From Thereva unica (taxonomy: Eukaryota; Arthropoda; Insecta; Diptera; Therevidae): a stretch of DNA of 64,000 bases. The position numbers and the translations under genes were made by a program. The stretch is from NCBI GenBank assembly GCA_949987705.1, contig CATLJY010000005.1, positions 1 through 64,000 on the forward strand. Direction: 5' to 3'. Below the pieces are notes generated by a model that saw nothing but the letters and a program-made list of their open reading frames with translations, was not told where the DNA came from and did not search any database. This document shows positions 53,401 to 64,000 of the stretch, piece after piece. How positions within the stretch are numbered: position 1 is the stretch's first letter; every line of letters starts with the position of its first letter.

Positions 53401-55430
53401 CCGCAGACATAACACATACACAACACCTACCGACCGAAAAGAAGGTTAGAGAACAACCGCACGAGACTCTTCGTCTTCTTCTTCTTTTTCGCCATTCTTC
53501 ATATACCAATCCTTCTGCACACCACAGGTATCTTTCAGTCGTTTATTTTTCTTTAAAAGAAAAGGCTTGAGTAGGTTTATGTAAGAAGACGATAGTTGCT
53601 TTTAGTAAGCCATAGTTCGAAAAATACTTTACTATTTTAAACGATAACATTTTAATATTAAATTTCAAATTAATTGACACCAAAAATATTCGAAAAAATT
53701 CTAAAACCATTATGAAACCATAACTAAGTATTCAATATTGTTATCCTCTTTTATTTAATTTCAAATACCATTGAATTACTGCAATTTAAATAGCAGCAAA
53801 TTGTTATGTTTGCCACGAACATTTACCTTTATATTTATAATCTCTTTAGTTTTAGTTATTTTCACGGGGTTAAAAGATTAAACAAGCAGAATTTACCCAC
53901 AATTGAATCGTTCATTTGCTAAATTAAATAAAATCATTTGCTATATCCGCATAACCTTCAACATGACCACAAAATATTATTATCTACTGCCTAAGCCAGC
54001 TAATAAATACTTCATCCGCTTGCTTTCAGTACCAATAAAGCTGCACCAGCATGAAATTCTCGTATGCATTTGCAATTAGGTCCGCATGACATAGTCCGGC
54101 CAGCTGAAATGTGCATACGCGGCGAATAAACGAGTAGTTGTAGTTTGATTTGACCAATTATTAAGCACTGGCCATGTTCAACAGCTTTTTGAATTGCTAA
54201 CACAATAAATTACTCTTCATCATGGATGCAATTGGTCTATTAGACCCTAAAAATGGGGCCCACTTCTAACCGAAATTTCTGGTCACAATTTCCCTGTTAT
54301 TTGGTCAATATTCACTGAACAATAACTGAACATCACATTAATTTTCGATGAAGTAAAAGGATCGCAGTGCTGCTGCCATGTGGGAGTCATGTATGGTACG
54401 TACCGAAAGTATACCTATATGCCAGGCCACAGATGCTTATACATATATTAAAAGGTATGTCCTTAAATCTGATATCAACAAGGACGATGATATCCATGTC
54501 CCCGTAAAAAATATGGGTTGAAGGCAGTGGTCCCTTACTGGCCCGCTGGTATACAAATCACAGCATGTCCCAGATTCCAGGCATATTCACCTTTCTTGAG
54601 AAGGGATGTAGAAGTCACACAGGTCCTGATGGCTAAAGTCCTTGACTTTTGGGTAATGCTAGTGTGAATTGGATCAATTTGATTTAATAGGATTTTGAAT
54701 GCTTGAGGAGAATCAAGTTTCTTGAGTTCTATGCATTCTTTTTTCGCATTTATTCGATCTCCACTTAAAACAGAAAAAAAAAACAAAGTTAAGCTGACAA
54801 ATTAAGATGAAGGGTTGTTGGGTTTTTTGCGTAGTTCAAGATGAAATTGGGGAAAGTTACTGGAGCAGCATAATCGGAGTGAGACCGCTCTTGATTGATA
54901 AAATAAAAAATCTGATTAAGGATTGGGCAAACTGTGGTATGCCTATGTTAAGGACATAAGGTTTCAGATTTAGAGCGAAACTTTTCAGGCAATCATATTA
55001 TGTCCGCAGTTTCGAAAATATAAATAATAATTTTGAACGGTCTTATTAACGTGAACTTCCAAGCTTAGGAGTCCCCGACCCTTGGTACTACCAATCCGAC
55101 ATGTTGTATCCGTCCTCTTGAATCTTAGATTTATTAAGTTTTGACAAAAAATTGGTCAGCCTTAAAAAAATTTGACGAGCAGTCTTAAGTCGTCTTAAGA
55201 CTGTTGTAGTTAGGGCTAAAGGCTGTAACGGGGACAGTATCAGACTGTCAAGTGAACAACGAGGTGTACTATGCGCCAACCAAAAACCCGAACGTGTGAA
55301 CTTTGATACCCTATATTAACTAGTTAAGCTTGCGAGATACCTTATTAGAGCTCCTGTTATCGCTAGATCCACGGCCCTTTCTGCCACCACTTTGGAGAAT
55401 TCAATATATGCATGCCACTAAATCTACCGT
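53401..55430. other. no feature recognised
   Basis: AT-rich, with only short, motif-free frames. Confidence 0.45.
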
Positions 55431-55433
55431 CCA

Positions 55434-55566
55434 TATATAAGGTGTATCAGTGAAAACGTCGAAACGCCTGACAGTGGATCAATGGGGAGGATCTGTGGGG
55501 GAATCGCAACGGTTTAGCCGCTAGGACGCTTTTTGGTAGAGGTTTACATATTACCCTGTATTTTTG
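55434..55566. mobile_element. MITE, AGGGTG-ended family, copy 2
   Basis: Left TATATAAGGTGTATCAGTGA; right, reverse-complemented, AAAATACAGGGTAATATGTA. Shares GTTTAGCCGCTAGG with the copy at 388-606. It abuts the BEL LTR fragment. Confidence 0.5.
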
Positions 55567-55575
55567 TAAACCTAT

Positions 55576-55761
55576 TTGAAACAAAATAGTTCGTTCAATC
55601 TAAATTAAAAGTCCCGGACTAAACGATTTAAAATATTTATTCGACCGTATCGTTATAAGTTTTAATGAAAACTGAAAATAAAAACAATAGAATCTTTTTC
55701 CAATTTAATTTGTCTGGTTGCTATGACGACAGCTATAGTACGCTAGCTGAGTGATGTGACA
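55576..55761 (-). repeat. BEL/Pao 3' LTR, second element (partial or short)
   Basis: On the minus strand, starts TGTCACATCACTCAGC right after a purine tract (CCGGGGGAGGAAGTTAAAAA) and ends near a TTTCA at 55576. Different sequence from the LTRs at 3.4/10.5 kb, so a different family. Confidence 0.6.
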
Positions 55762-57520
55762 TTTTTTAACTTCCTCCCCCGGCGATTTATAATCTCCATG
55801 TATCTCGAGTGGGTAAATTACCTGGATAGCTCGCCGCAATAACTTTCCTGAAGGCATCTGAATTTCACACGCTCGCCCTCTGCCATCCCGTCCTGGGAAC
55901 AGAGTTATGATTTTGCCGAGTTTCCATAAAAGCCTAGGCACATTTTGCTCATGGACCAGAACGATATCGTTTACTTTTATACTAGAAGGATTTTTTGGAT
56001 GAAACTCATGAGCGATTCTTAGCTGATGGAGATATTCGGACGTCCAACGGTTCCAAAATTTTCTTAAAAGTCTCTGCCTGATGACCCACAGTTCATTAAG
56101 ATCATCTTTGTTTAGTTGTTTTAACTCCAAATCGTTATCAAAAATTCCTTTAACATTCGTAAATTTTCCTAAGAGAAAATCATTTGGGCAAAGTGGTGAT
56201 AAGTCCGCAGGATCGGATGAAACGTAGGTTAATGGTCGCGAATTGACAATTGCTTCAATTTCAACAATCAGAGTCCCTAACTGTTCGAAGCTTATTTTTC
56301 CGCGTCCTATTGTGGCCTTCAGTGAATTTTTTATGGTACGTATCAATCGTTCCCACCATCCACCCCACCATGGGGCTCTCTCTACTATAAATTTCCAACG
56401 TATATGTTCTTTGCGGCTGCGAATGATGTCAATTCACTAGCGTTTAATTTCTGATATAGCTTCTGAATTTCATAGTCGGCTCGTTTGAACGTTTTGGCAT
56501 TATCCGAGTATATTATTCTTGGAGTACCTCTCCTAGCAATGAATTTCCTTAAAGCATTTAAACAGGATGCAGTCGTGAGACTTTTTACAAGCTCTAAATG
56601 AACGGCGCGAATGCAGGCACACGTAAACAACAGCAGGTAAGTTTTTTTTATTCCTTGGTTTGCATTCACAAATAGGGGTCCCGCAAAATCCATCCCAGTT
56701 ACTTCGAAAGACCTAGCTCCTTGCAAGCGGTCCTTAGGCAAGGGCGCGAATGGCTGCGAGGCGGATTTCCCGAAGAGTCGTTGACAATTTATACATCTTT
56801 TTATGACCTTTTTGACTAGCTGCCTTCCACTTGGAATCCAGAAGTTCTTTCGTAAATAAGTAAGCATAACGTTAGGCCCAGCATGATGAGTTTCACTATG
56901 AGCATGTTTCGCTATCAAGAAAGTGAGATATGTGTTGAAAAACTCACTAGTTTTACTTGTTGGAATTTATATAGTTGAGTTACTTAGTTTTTTTTCCAAA
57001 TGTCAAAGAGAAAATATTTTTATTATTGTTTTTTTGGATTGTTGGCCGTAAATGTAATGAAGAGCATTTTGGAGGTTTCCGAAGAAACTTTATGAAGATT
57101 CGAAGGAATTTAGGGAAGACAAGCAACAGCTAGTAAGAGCAAGGAATACTACTAGCGTATACGGAAGATTAATTGGCAGCTCAGCCTAGGTTACCTTTTA
57201 TATAACTGAATGTAAATTAATGATTCTATTGTAGTTGCTAATAAATTATTGAGGACATTTTACCTGCGGCCTTTTTAGTGAAAATTTCACAATATGAATT
57301 CTTTGGTAATATCAGAGGGTGAGCTATTAGTTCATCATCGATTTCTTGCAACCTCCCCCCAAGTCTTAAGCGACCCTGATCATTGAGTGAAGGGCATAAT
57401 TTCCATAAGGTAGATTGGCGTTCTATCAGCTTCCCCTTACGAATGCAGGACATCTCTTTTGAGAACCAGCGCTGCTGCTCATTTTTAATCCAATAGTTTC
57501 TTGACTGTTACAGTTCGATC
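55705..57520 (-). pseudogene. BEL/Pao integrase fragment (second element)
   Basis: Minus-strand order: YWIKNEQQRWFSKEMSCI and GRLRLGGRLQEIDDELIAHP (the region before integrase), an insertion, HAHSETHHAGPNVMLTYLRK (zinc finger, with C at INCQRL), GMDFAGPL (first Asp), IIYSDNAKTF (second Asp), a frameshift near 56400, APWWGGWWERLIRTIKNSLK (catalytic Glu), FWNRWTSEYLHQLR and LLWKLGKIITLFPGRDGRGR (DUF5641-type end). All three catalytic residues are present, but the frame is broken. RT and gag are absent. Confidence 0.85.
56935..57272. mobile_element. insertion of about 335 bp inside the BEL integrase
   Basis: AGTGA occurs on both sides, and integrase homology is continuous across it. The termini (GATATGTGTTG and CGGCCTTTTT side) show no inverted repeat. 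Could be a solo LTR or other element. Unclassified. Confidence 0.5.
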
Positions 57521-59740
57521 GCTGTGAGAGACTCTGTCAATCGTTCGGTTGGATACCTGGTGCAAAGTCATCAAATTACTCACTATATTGAAATTTTCGT
57601 GGGATAAACTAGGTTGATGTTAATGATAAAAGTACGATAAGGGTTTAAATTTGCTTATGGTCACGTCCCTAATATTATTTTCTGATATTCTGTTGAAAGA
57701 AGTTAGTTCAATATTTAATTCTATTTATTGTGAAGAAGGTAGGCATAAGGTAGTCTCCAAATGATCTATCAGAGAGCCGAATCTAAGTTTTTCAAATCGC
57801 GAAAATACGTTCTTGATTCTCAATGTTCTAGATATAAATGAAAATCAATAAAATTTGGCTAACAACTTTTATGGTTTTCCAGCATTTTAGTGGCTTTATA
57901 TATTTTTTAATAAAGATTTTTTTAACGCTAAAATAGTTTCCTGAGACTCCAGTCATCATTCATCGGTTCGAAGAACAAACTTTATGAGTTTTGATGAGTG
58001 AACTTGTGAATCTTTCTAGTTCACATAACTTCAAATAGACTTGAGATAAGAATATTAGCCTTGATCCTTTCAGAACATCGCTATAAAGTCATGGATTTTG
58101 CCAACTCAAAGGCACTTTTAAGTGTCTATTTTTGCGCTCCCCCAACCACATCAAATCTCTTACTTCACAAAAATAAGAGAAAAACCCAAGATTGATTTCA
58201 TGACCCGTTTTCATAGTTTCCATTCCTCTTTGATGACTGATATCAAACCGCCGTTTCCGTTTCTTGCAATTATTCGTTCCTTCCCCATCAAATATAAATA
58301 CCGATAGGAGCCACTTTGAAAAGCAATTTCAAACCTCGTACTCCCCGCAGCAAATACAATCAAGGGAAAGAACTCGGCGAGCTCGAAAAAAAATATTTAA
58401 TATCCCCTACACACACCCTCAGCTACTTCAACAGGAAGCTAGGATACCAAATACGACATCATCCGGTTCAACACGAAACCATCTGACAAGACATCCTACT
58501 GCGGAATTTCGAACCGCAACCCACTATGCTAGACCCCCGATCCTGATCCTGTCAGTCCATTGTGATTACGTCTCCAACTCGTCATGTTGTTGCTGTAATA
58601 TTTCCCTACTTTTTTCGTCTATGCGAAACCCGGGAGTTGGGGAAAAGCATCCCCCGTAGAACACTACTACACGGTATGTGACTCCCTCTGTGGATGGAAC
58701 GTGCCAGAAACGATAAATCGGGTAAGGGATGGTTAGGGGTGCAAAAAAGGTACGAATATGGCAGGCGAGGAAATGACTTCTGTGCTGTGATTTACAGGGT
58801 GGTCCTGGCGGGGAGTCTGGGCCCTGGATGGGGGGTCCATGATTTTAGGAAATTTTGTGATAATCGAAGGTCTGTTCGGATATTATTGTGCCGTTTGATA
58901 TGATATTAGGGTCAACGGGTGTTTGCCTTCGACCAAATGAGGGTTACAACATGCCCTTTTTCTGGGGGGTGTGTGGTGGGCTCTGTAAGCGATGATAGAA
59001 TAATTTATTATTTTTCATTTTTACGCTTTCCGAATTCCTGTTTCATTCAACTTGATAAATTTAATAAAAGAACGAGAGGGCGGTTATTTATGTTTCCCTT
59101 AAAGGTGATACTTCCGGCGCGCGGAGAGAGCGGTGGTGGTCTTTTAAAGGTACAAAAACAATTGGGAAATACTCTGAGGAGATTTTTTTTTTTCTTTTTT
59201 TTCCATATTTTTGGGGAAAATTGTAAATTGTTTTACCGAAATTATTAGAAATAAAATGATTTTCTTTGGGAGATTCAGTTTGAGATTTCCTTTTGACTGG
59301 TGTTGAAATATGATGATGAGAAATGGTGTTGCTTTTATTAAGAAAAAAAGTCGTTATTGTAACACAATTTACTTTTTTTGGTTTATGATAAAATACAAAA
59401 AAAAAAAAAACATTTTTTGCTTTAAGTAACGAAGTGTTGAAGTTTTCAATGCGAAATGTCATTTTAGATTAGGCTAAATAATTTCTAATAAAGGATATTT
59501 CACCGATATTTCGCGCCGTTTTTAAACTATCAATATACCACTGTCATTACGCTGACATTTGACAAGTTAAAAGTTGGAGTTTTTTAGGTATGGATTGGCC
59601 TGGGTACGTAAACAAGAAAAACTTTCGCATTTGTGAGTGACAGTTTGATGTATGTAGTTTAATGAGAGCATACTTTTATGAAAGTGCTGCTGGTTCGAAA
59701 ATTGTAGTAAATGGAATGGGTTGATATTATATGTATGTGG
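57521..59740. other. no feature recognised
   Basis: Frames at 58264-58659 and 58919-59248 have no recognisable domain and are probably chance. Confidence 0.45.
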
Positions 59741-59744
59741 ACGG

Positions 59745-59835
59745 CTTTAATTTCCAGTAGGACAACGCCACCTGGCACACAGCTCGTGAAACAATGGCTC
59801 TATCACGTGAGCAATTCAAAATGCATCGTTTATTG
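59745..59835 (+). pseudogene. Tc1/mariner-type transposase scrap
   Basis: One frame reads NFQ, stop, DNATWHTARETMALSREQF, matching the F-x-QDNA-x-x-H-x-A block (second catalytic Asp) of mariner/Tc1 transposases. No other part of the gene is recognisable. Confidence 0.6.
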
Positions 59836-60475
59836 AAAGGGTTTGTGTATTCTGATGAATGAAATTTATTGGCTTAGTAGCAATTTTCATATAAATTCTG
59901 TTGCTGTTGAATTTCACTTGTCGCATTTTAGCTTAACTTACTGCATTTTAAGGACTTCTTATCTGTTCTTTGTTACATCTTTCCTCTCTGATAAATCAAG
60001 CTTAGGATCACACTTTGGGTTGTGGGTCGAGGCCACATGTTTTGTCTTGCGACAATAACCATGGTGTTCATCCAGGAGAGCGGTTACTTGAGTGGAACAT
60101 TATACCTTCATGCGGTGCCTTAACTAGTCTATTGTGGACCAAACGATTCCGCAACCGATAATGCAGCTTAACACTTCATGCAAATACACCACCTCCTCCC
60201 CCTCTTAAAAATAATTTAGTTGGTTAATTTTCTTACAGGCACGCAGGCGTCCAAAGATAGCACACATAGCGAACAAATAGGCATGCCACAAAAGTATGCA
60301 CGCCCCCGCCACACACTGGGACAGATAGCCAATTTACGACGACAAAAATAAGAACACACATATTTTATATGTTTTGGCGTATATATCATGTCAACATAAT
60401 ATGTCAATTAACATAATTATAAAACGGAGCAATATTAGATGATGTAATATTAGATGTAATACGGTCAGAGTTGTA
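59836..60475. other. no feature recognised
   Basis: No supported gene. Confidence 0.4.
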
Positions 60476-60487
60476 CAAAGATAGAGT

Positions 60488-60516
60488 TTTACATATCACC
60501 CTGTATTTTTGTAATC
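60488..60516. mobile_element. end of the AGGGTG-ended MITE family
   Basis: TTTACATATCACCCTGTATT matches the right ends at 588-606 and 55541-55564. The left end is missing. Confidence 0.4.
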
Positions 60517-60584
60517 CTATAACCTATTTTCATGAGTAAGATACCAATGAACGCAAAATTCCTCCACTTACTACCCAGTAAACC

Positions 60585-60905
60585 ACGAATGCATACAAAA
60601 TGAATTCACAATACATTTCAGAAATGAATGAAATTCATTACAGTAAGCATTTTGTAAGTAATACGGAATGCATTAAAACACATTAGGCATGTCCTAGGAT
60701 GAAATGCATTGCTTGTAATGCATTAACAATATATTTCATATAGAAGTATGTAATGCATAAATAATAAATTACAAATAGATTTTATAGATGTGGGAAATGC
60801 ATTACAAAAGGCATTTCATAAAACTAATAAAATGTATTGAATAGCATTAGGATTGCCCTAGGAAAAAATGCATTGATTCTAATTGACTAAAAATGCATTT
60901 AATAA
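60585..60905. repeat. AATGCATT-rich repeat, two related halves
   Basis: ACATTAGGCATGTCCTAGGA near 60680 and GCATTAGGATTGCCCTAGGA near 60844 head two halves about 164 bp apart, each followed by AAATGCATTG. The AATGCATT palindrome recurs throughout. Confidence 0.6.
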
Positions 60906-61224
60906 TAAAATATTTTTTTAAAACAAAATTTATTATAATTTTATGTTGAACTTTGTATTTTAGATGCCCTGAATTTCTGGATATGTGTTCTACCATGTGA
61001 CGTCCGTATAGTCGCCCTCATATCTCTCTCGAAAATAGAAAATGAATAATTGTCAGTATGTATGCTATCTGCAAGACCCTCTCAACTACAGGCCCCGAAG
61101 GAGAGTTTTTCATGGTGGTCAACCCGGTCCAAAAATTCACCGGAGAGAGCGGAATAAACATGGCGCGGAATAAGTTCGGGAACGTTTTGGTTATAGTTTT
61201 GCAGTAAAAAGTGATAAAATATTG

Positions 61225-61765
61225 TATTTTAACACTTTTAACTGCACTTGGATTTACCAGTGAATAGTTTATTAGTGATTTAATTAAAAAAAAATAAAAA
61301 TAATTTAGTGATTAAGTGTCTTTTAAGTGTTTTAATTGTTAAGGCGAACAACTGTTTTTACATTCACGGTGTTTTTTCATGTTTATTTACGAAAAAAATG
61401 TTGAAAATTTAATATTTTGTTTAGTTATGGGATTACAAGTGATTTTAAAGTGATTAATACATATATTATGTAATTAGTATTAAAAATATAGGTGTAGAAA
61501 AACACTTTTCTTATTCACTTTTCCTTTCACACTTTTCTGCACTTATATGTTTAATAATAATTCCATAATAAATTATTTAATGACTTTAAAATCACTTTTA
61601 ATTAAATAATCAGCATATTTTTCCTTAATAAAGACGAAAAAAACACCGCGAAAGTAAAAGAAATTGATCACCTCAACAATTAACACACTTAAAACTCACT
61701 AAATCACTATTTTTTTTTAATTTTTTCTTATTAAATCACTAAAGAACTAACCACTGATCAGTGTT
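61225..61765. mobile_element. foldback element, imperfect long inverted repeat
   Basis: Left arm 61265-61380 (TTAGTGATTTAATTAAAAAA ... GGTGTTTTTTC) mirrors the right arm 61625-61755, and AAGTGATTTTAAAGTGATT near 61438 mirrors 61580-61600. Together they form a palindrome of over 500 bp with divergence. Non-coding. Confidence 0.65.
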
Positions 61766-61769
61766 GGGC

Positions 61770-61990
61770 ATTAATCAATTAAATTTTCAATCAATTAATT
61801 AATTGATTAAAAAATTAATTGCGATTAATTTAATTGCAATTAAAATTAATTGCGATTGAACTATTAATTGCACCCCACAATTAATTTATTTGGATTAATC
61901 TGTATTAATTGTATATTAGAACTAAATCAATTGCAATTAATTTATCAATTGCAATTAATTTTGTCAATTGTTCTAAAAAACAATTAAAAC
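61770..61990. repeat. ATTAATTG-rich tract behind a CAGTGTTGGGCA end
   Basis: CAGTGTTGGGCATTAATCAA, a hAT-like terminus, is followed by about 200 bp dominated by AATTAATTG/CAATTAATT. A matching end was not found in the window. Confidence 0.55.
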
Positions 61991-62142
61991 TAACAATTAT
62001 TCCGATTCAATATAGATATAGACACTCCAATTTTAAATGATCCTGCCATTTTTTTGGAGAATCATTCATATAAAGAGCATAATATGAAAAAAAATATGGG
62101 GAGTATGGCGGCCAAAATGGCAGAAAGAAGAAAAATTCAAAA

Positions 62143-63528
62143 TGGGGAACTAGTTTTGGCAATTGTGTTCCGATTGTGCTGAAAATTAGTGTCGGGGGGT
62201 TTTGAAGGATCCAAATGACAAATTTGGGGTTAAAATTTTAAAATTCAAAATGGCGGACTAGTTTTGGCAATTGTGTTCCGATTGTACTGAAAATTAGAGT
62301 CAGGGGGTTTTGAGGGATCCAAATGACAAATTTGTGGTTAAAATTTTAAAATTCTAAATGGCGGACTAATTTTGGAAATTGTGCTCCGATTGTGCTGAAA
62401 ATTAGAGTCAGGGGGTTTTGAGGGATCCAAATGACAAATTTGTGGTTAAAATTTTAAAATTCTAAATGGCGGACTAGTTTTGGCAATTGTGCACCGATTG
62501 TGCTGTAAATTAGTGTCGGGGGGTTTTGAGGGATCCAAATGACAAATTTGGGGTTAAAATTTTAAAATTCAAAATGGCGGACTAGTTTTGGCAATTGTGT
62601 TCCGATTGTACTGAAAATTAGAGTCAGGGGGTTTTGAGGGATCCAAATGACAAATTTGTGGTTAAAATTTTAAAATTCTAAATGGCGGACTAGTTTTGGC
62701 AATTGTGCACCGATTGTGCTGTAAATTAGTGTCGGGGGGTTTTGAGGGATTCAAATGACAAATTTGGGGTTAAAATTTTAAAATTCAAAATGGCGGACTA
62801 ATTTTGGAAATTGTGCTCCGATTGTGCTGAAAATTAGTGTCGGGGGGTTTTGAGGGATCCAAATGACAAATTTGGGGTTAAAATTTTAAAATTCTAAATG
62901 GCGGACTAGTTTTGGCAATTGTGCACCGATTGTGCTGTAAATTAGTGTCTGGGGGTTTCGAGGGATCCAAATGACAAATTTGTGGTTAAAATTTTAAAAT
63001 TCTAAATGGCGGACTAGTTTTGGCAATTGTGCACCGATTGTGCTGAAAATTAGTGTCGGGGGGTTCTGAGGGATCCAAATGACAAATTTGTGGTTAAAAT
63101 TTTAAAATTCAAAATGGCGGACTAGTTTTGGCAATTGTGTTCCGATTGTACTGAAAATTAGTGTCAGGGGGTTTTGAAGGATCCCAATGACAAATTTGTG
63201 GTTAAAATTTTAAAATTCAAGATGGCGGACTAGTTTTGGCAATTGTGTTCCGATTGTAATGTAAATTAGTGTCAGGGGGATTTGAGGGATCCAAATGACA
63301 AATTTGTGGTCAAAATTTTAAAATTCAAAATGGCGGACTAATTTTTGCAATTGTGTTCCGATTGTAATGAAAATTTGTGTCAGGGGGTTTTGAGGGATCC
63401 AAATGACAAATTTGTGGTTAAAATTTTAAAATTCTAAATGGCGGACTAGTTTTGGCAATTGTGCACCGATTGTGCTGTAAATTAGTGTCGAGGGGTTTTG
63501 AGGGATCCAAATGACAAATTTGTGGTTA
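62143..63528. repeat. satellite array, 13 units of exactly 108 bp
   Basis: Unit starts (TGGCGGACTA) fall at 62143 (variant TGGGGAACTA), 62251, 62359, 62467, 62575, 62683, 62791, 62899, 63007, 63115, 63223, 63331 and 63439, all 108 bp apart; the last unit is cut at about 90 bp. There are no internal length changes. Conserved GGGTTTTGAGGGATCCAAAT and TTAAAATTTTAAAATTC. Three sub-variants are distinguished by GTGTTCCGATTGTA, GTGCTCCGATTGTG and GTGCACCGATTGTG. All frames contain stops. Confidence 0.97.
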
Positions 63529-64000
63529 ACACTCCCTCAGTGAGTGACTTCGAGTGTATAATGTCAAATTAGAATAATCCTTTTATTTACTTTTTTCTTT
63601 TAGAATCTATTTTAATAAAACGGATACTGTATATCAAAAACGAAACCGTAATGCTTTTTTGCGTTGTAGTGGTGTATTTTATGTTATATGGTAAAGCGAA
63701 TTACCGTAAAAATTGGCATGAATATAATACGCGTTAATACTGATCATGGGCGCAATAACAGTACTTGTTCCTTATAACCCTAATAAAATGTACTATCAAT
63801 AACCTATCTCAAAAAACCTAAACAAAAATATATATCATAAAAAAATGTATGTGTGTCTGGGCACATTTTGGAAATTAAGACCTCTATGGTCATTCTATAT
63901 GTCCAAATCAATCTTAGTACTACAGAAGGATAAGGGTCAATAAATTTTGTATATACAATAATACATAATACGTAATCCGTAATATATAATACATATGTAA
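63529..64000. other. no feature recognised
   Basis: Begins with a short CACTC...GAGTG hairpin at the satellite boundary. The rest is AT-rich. Confidence 0.45.

Noticed and set aside
58264..59462. Frames of 109-131 codons
   Set aside because: Low-complexity or motif-free; no support from a second line of evidence.
62143..63528. Repeat-protein coding region (period divisible by three)
   Set aside because: Stops occur in every frame checked on both strands.

Overview
The window looks like repeat-rich, AT-rich genomic DNA from an arthropod, most likely an insect and possibly a dipteran. The evidence is the mix of transposable elements: BEL/Pao and errantivirus-like Ty3/gypsy retroelements, CR1/jockey-like, RTE-like and R1/I-like non-LTR fragments, hAT, piggyBac and Tc1/mariner DNA transposons, many MITEs and tRNA-headed SINEs. 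I found no convincing host protein-coding gene. Nearly every supported coding stretch belongs to a mobile element. Family assignments rest on motif recognition by eye, not on database searches. Region by region: 0-3.4 kb holds a small MITE and a CR1-like LINE fragment (family A), split by a 1,466-bp hAT-type element that itself carries an old R1/I-like RNase H fragment. At 3.4-10.9 kb there is an almost intact BEL/Pao retrotransposon: 357-bp LTRs with two differences, CCCCC target duplication, and a gag-protease-RT-RNase H-integrase frame broken only by one in-frame TGA and a 413-bp MITE. At 11.5-12.3 kb is a decayed piggyBac transposase. At 13.7-21.7 kb lie decayed LINE and RTE-type endonuclease fragments, split by MITEs, a minisatellite block and a foldback element. 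At 25.1-28.7 kb a LINE carries insertions nested up to four levels deep. At 28.9-39.4 kb there are DNA-transposon and foldback insertions, two inverted copies of an unclassified element (X), and two head-to-head SINEs. At 41.0-47.8 kb lies a very young gypsy-class provirus-like element on the minus strand. It has intact gag and protease reading frames but has lost RT, RNase H, integrase and most of env. Its two LTRs differ essentially only by one 125-bp tandem unit, and it is flanked by a TTAG duplication. At 49-57.5 kb are a MITE, the best family A LINE copy and a BEL/Pao integrase fragment with its 3' LTR. At 59.7-63.5 kb are a mariner scrap, a foldback element, an ATTAATTG-rich element end and a clean 13-unit satellite with a period of exactly 108 bp. 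Functionally, the autonomous LTR elements encode capsid, protease, RT and integrase. The non-autonomous elements (gag-only gypsy, MITEs, SINEs) carry only cis signals and must depend on proteins supplied elsewhere. The observations most worth following are: the SINE hairpin with compensatory changes plus a 3' tail resembling the local LINE, the gag/protease-only gypsy derivative, identical 8-bp targets for two different hAT elements, the inverted pair of element X, and the indel-free 108-bp satellite.
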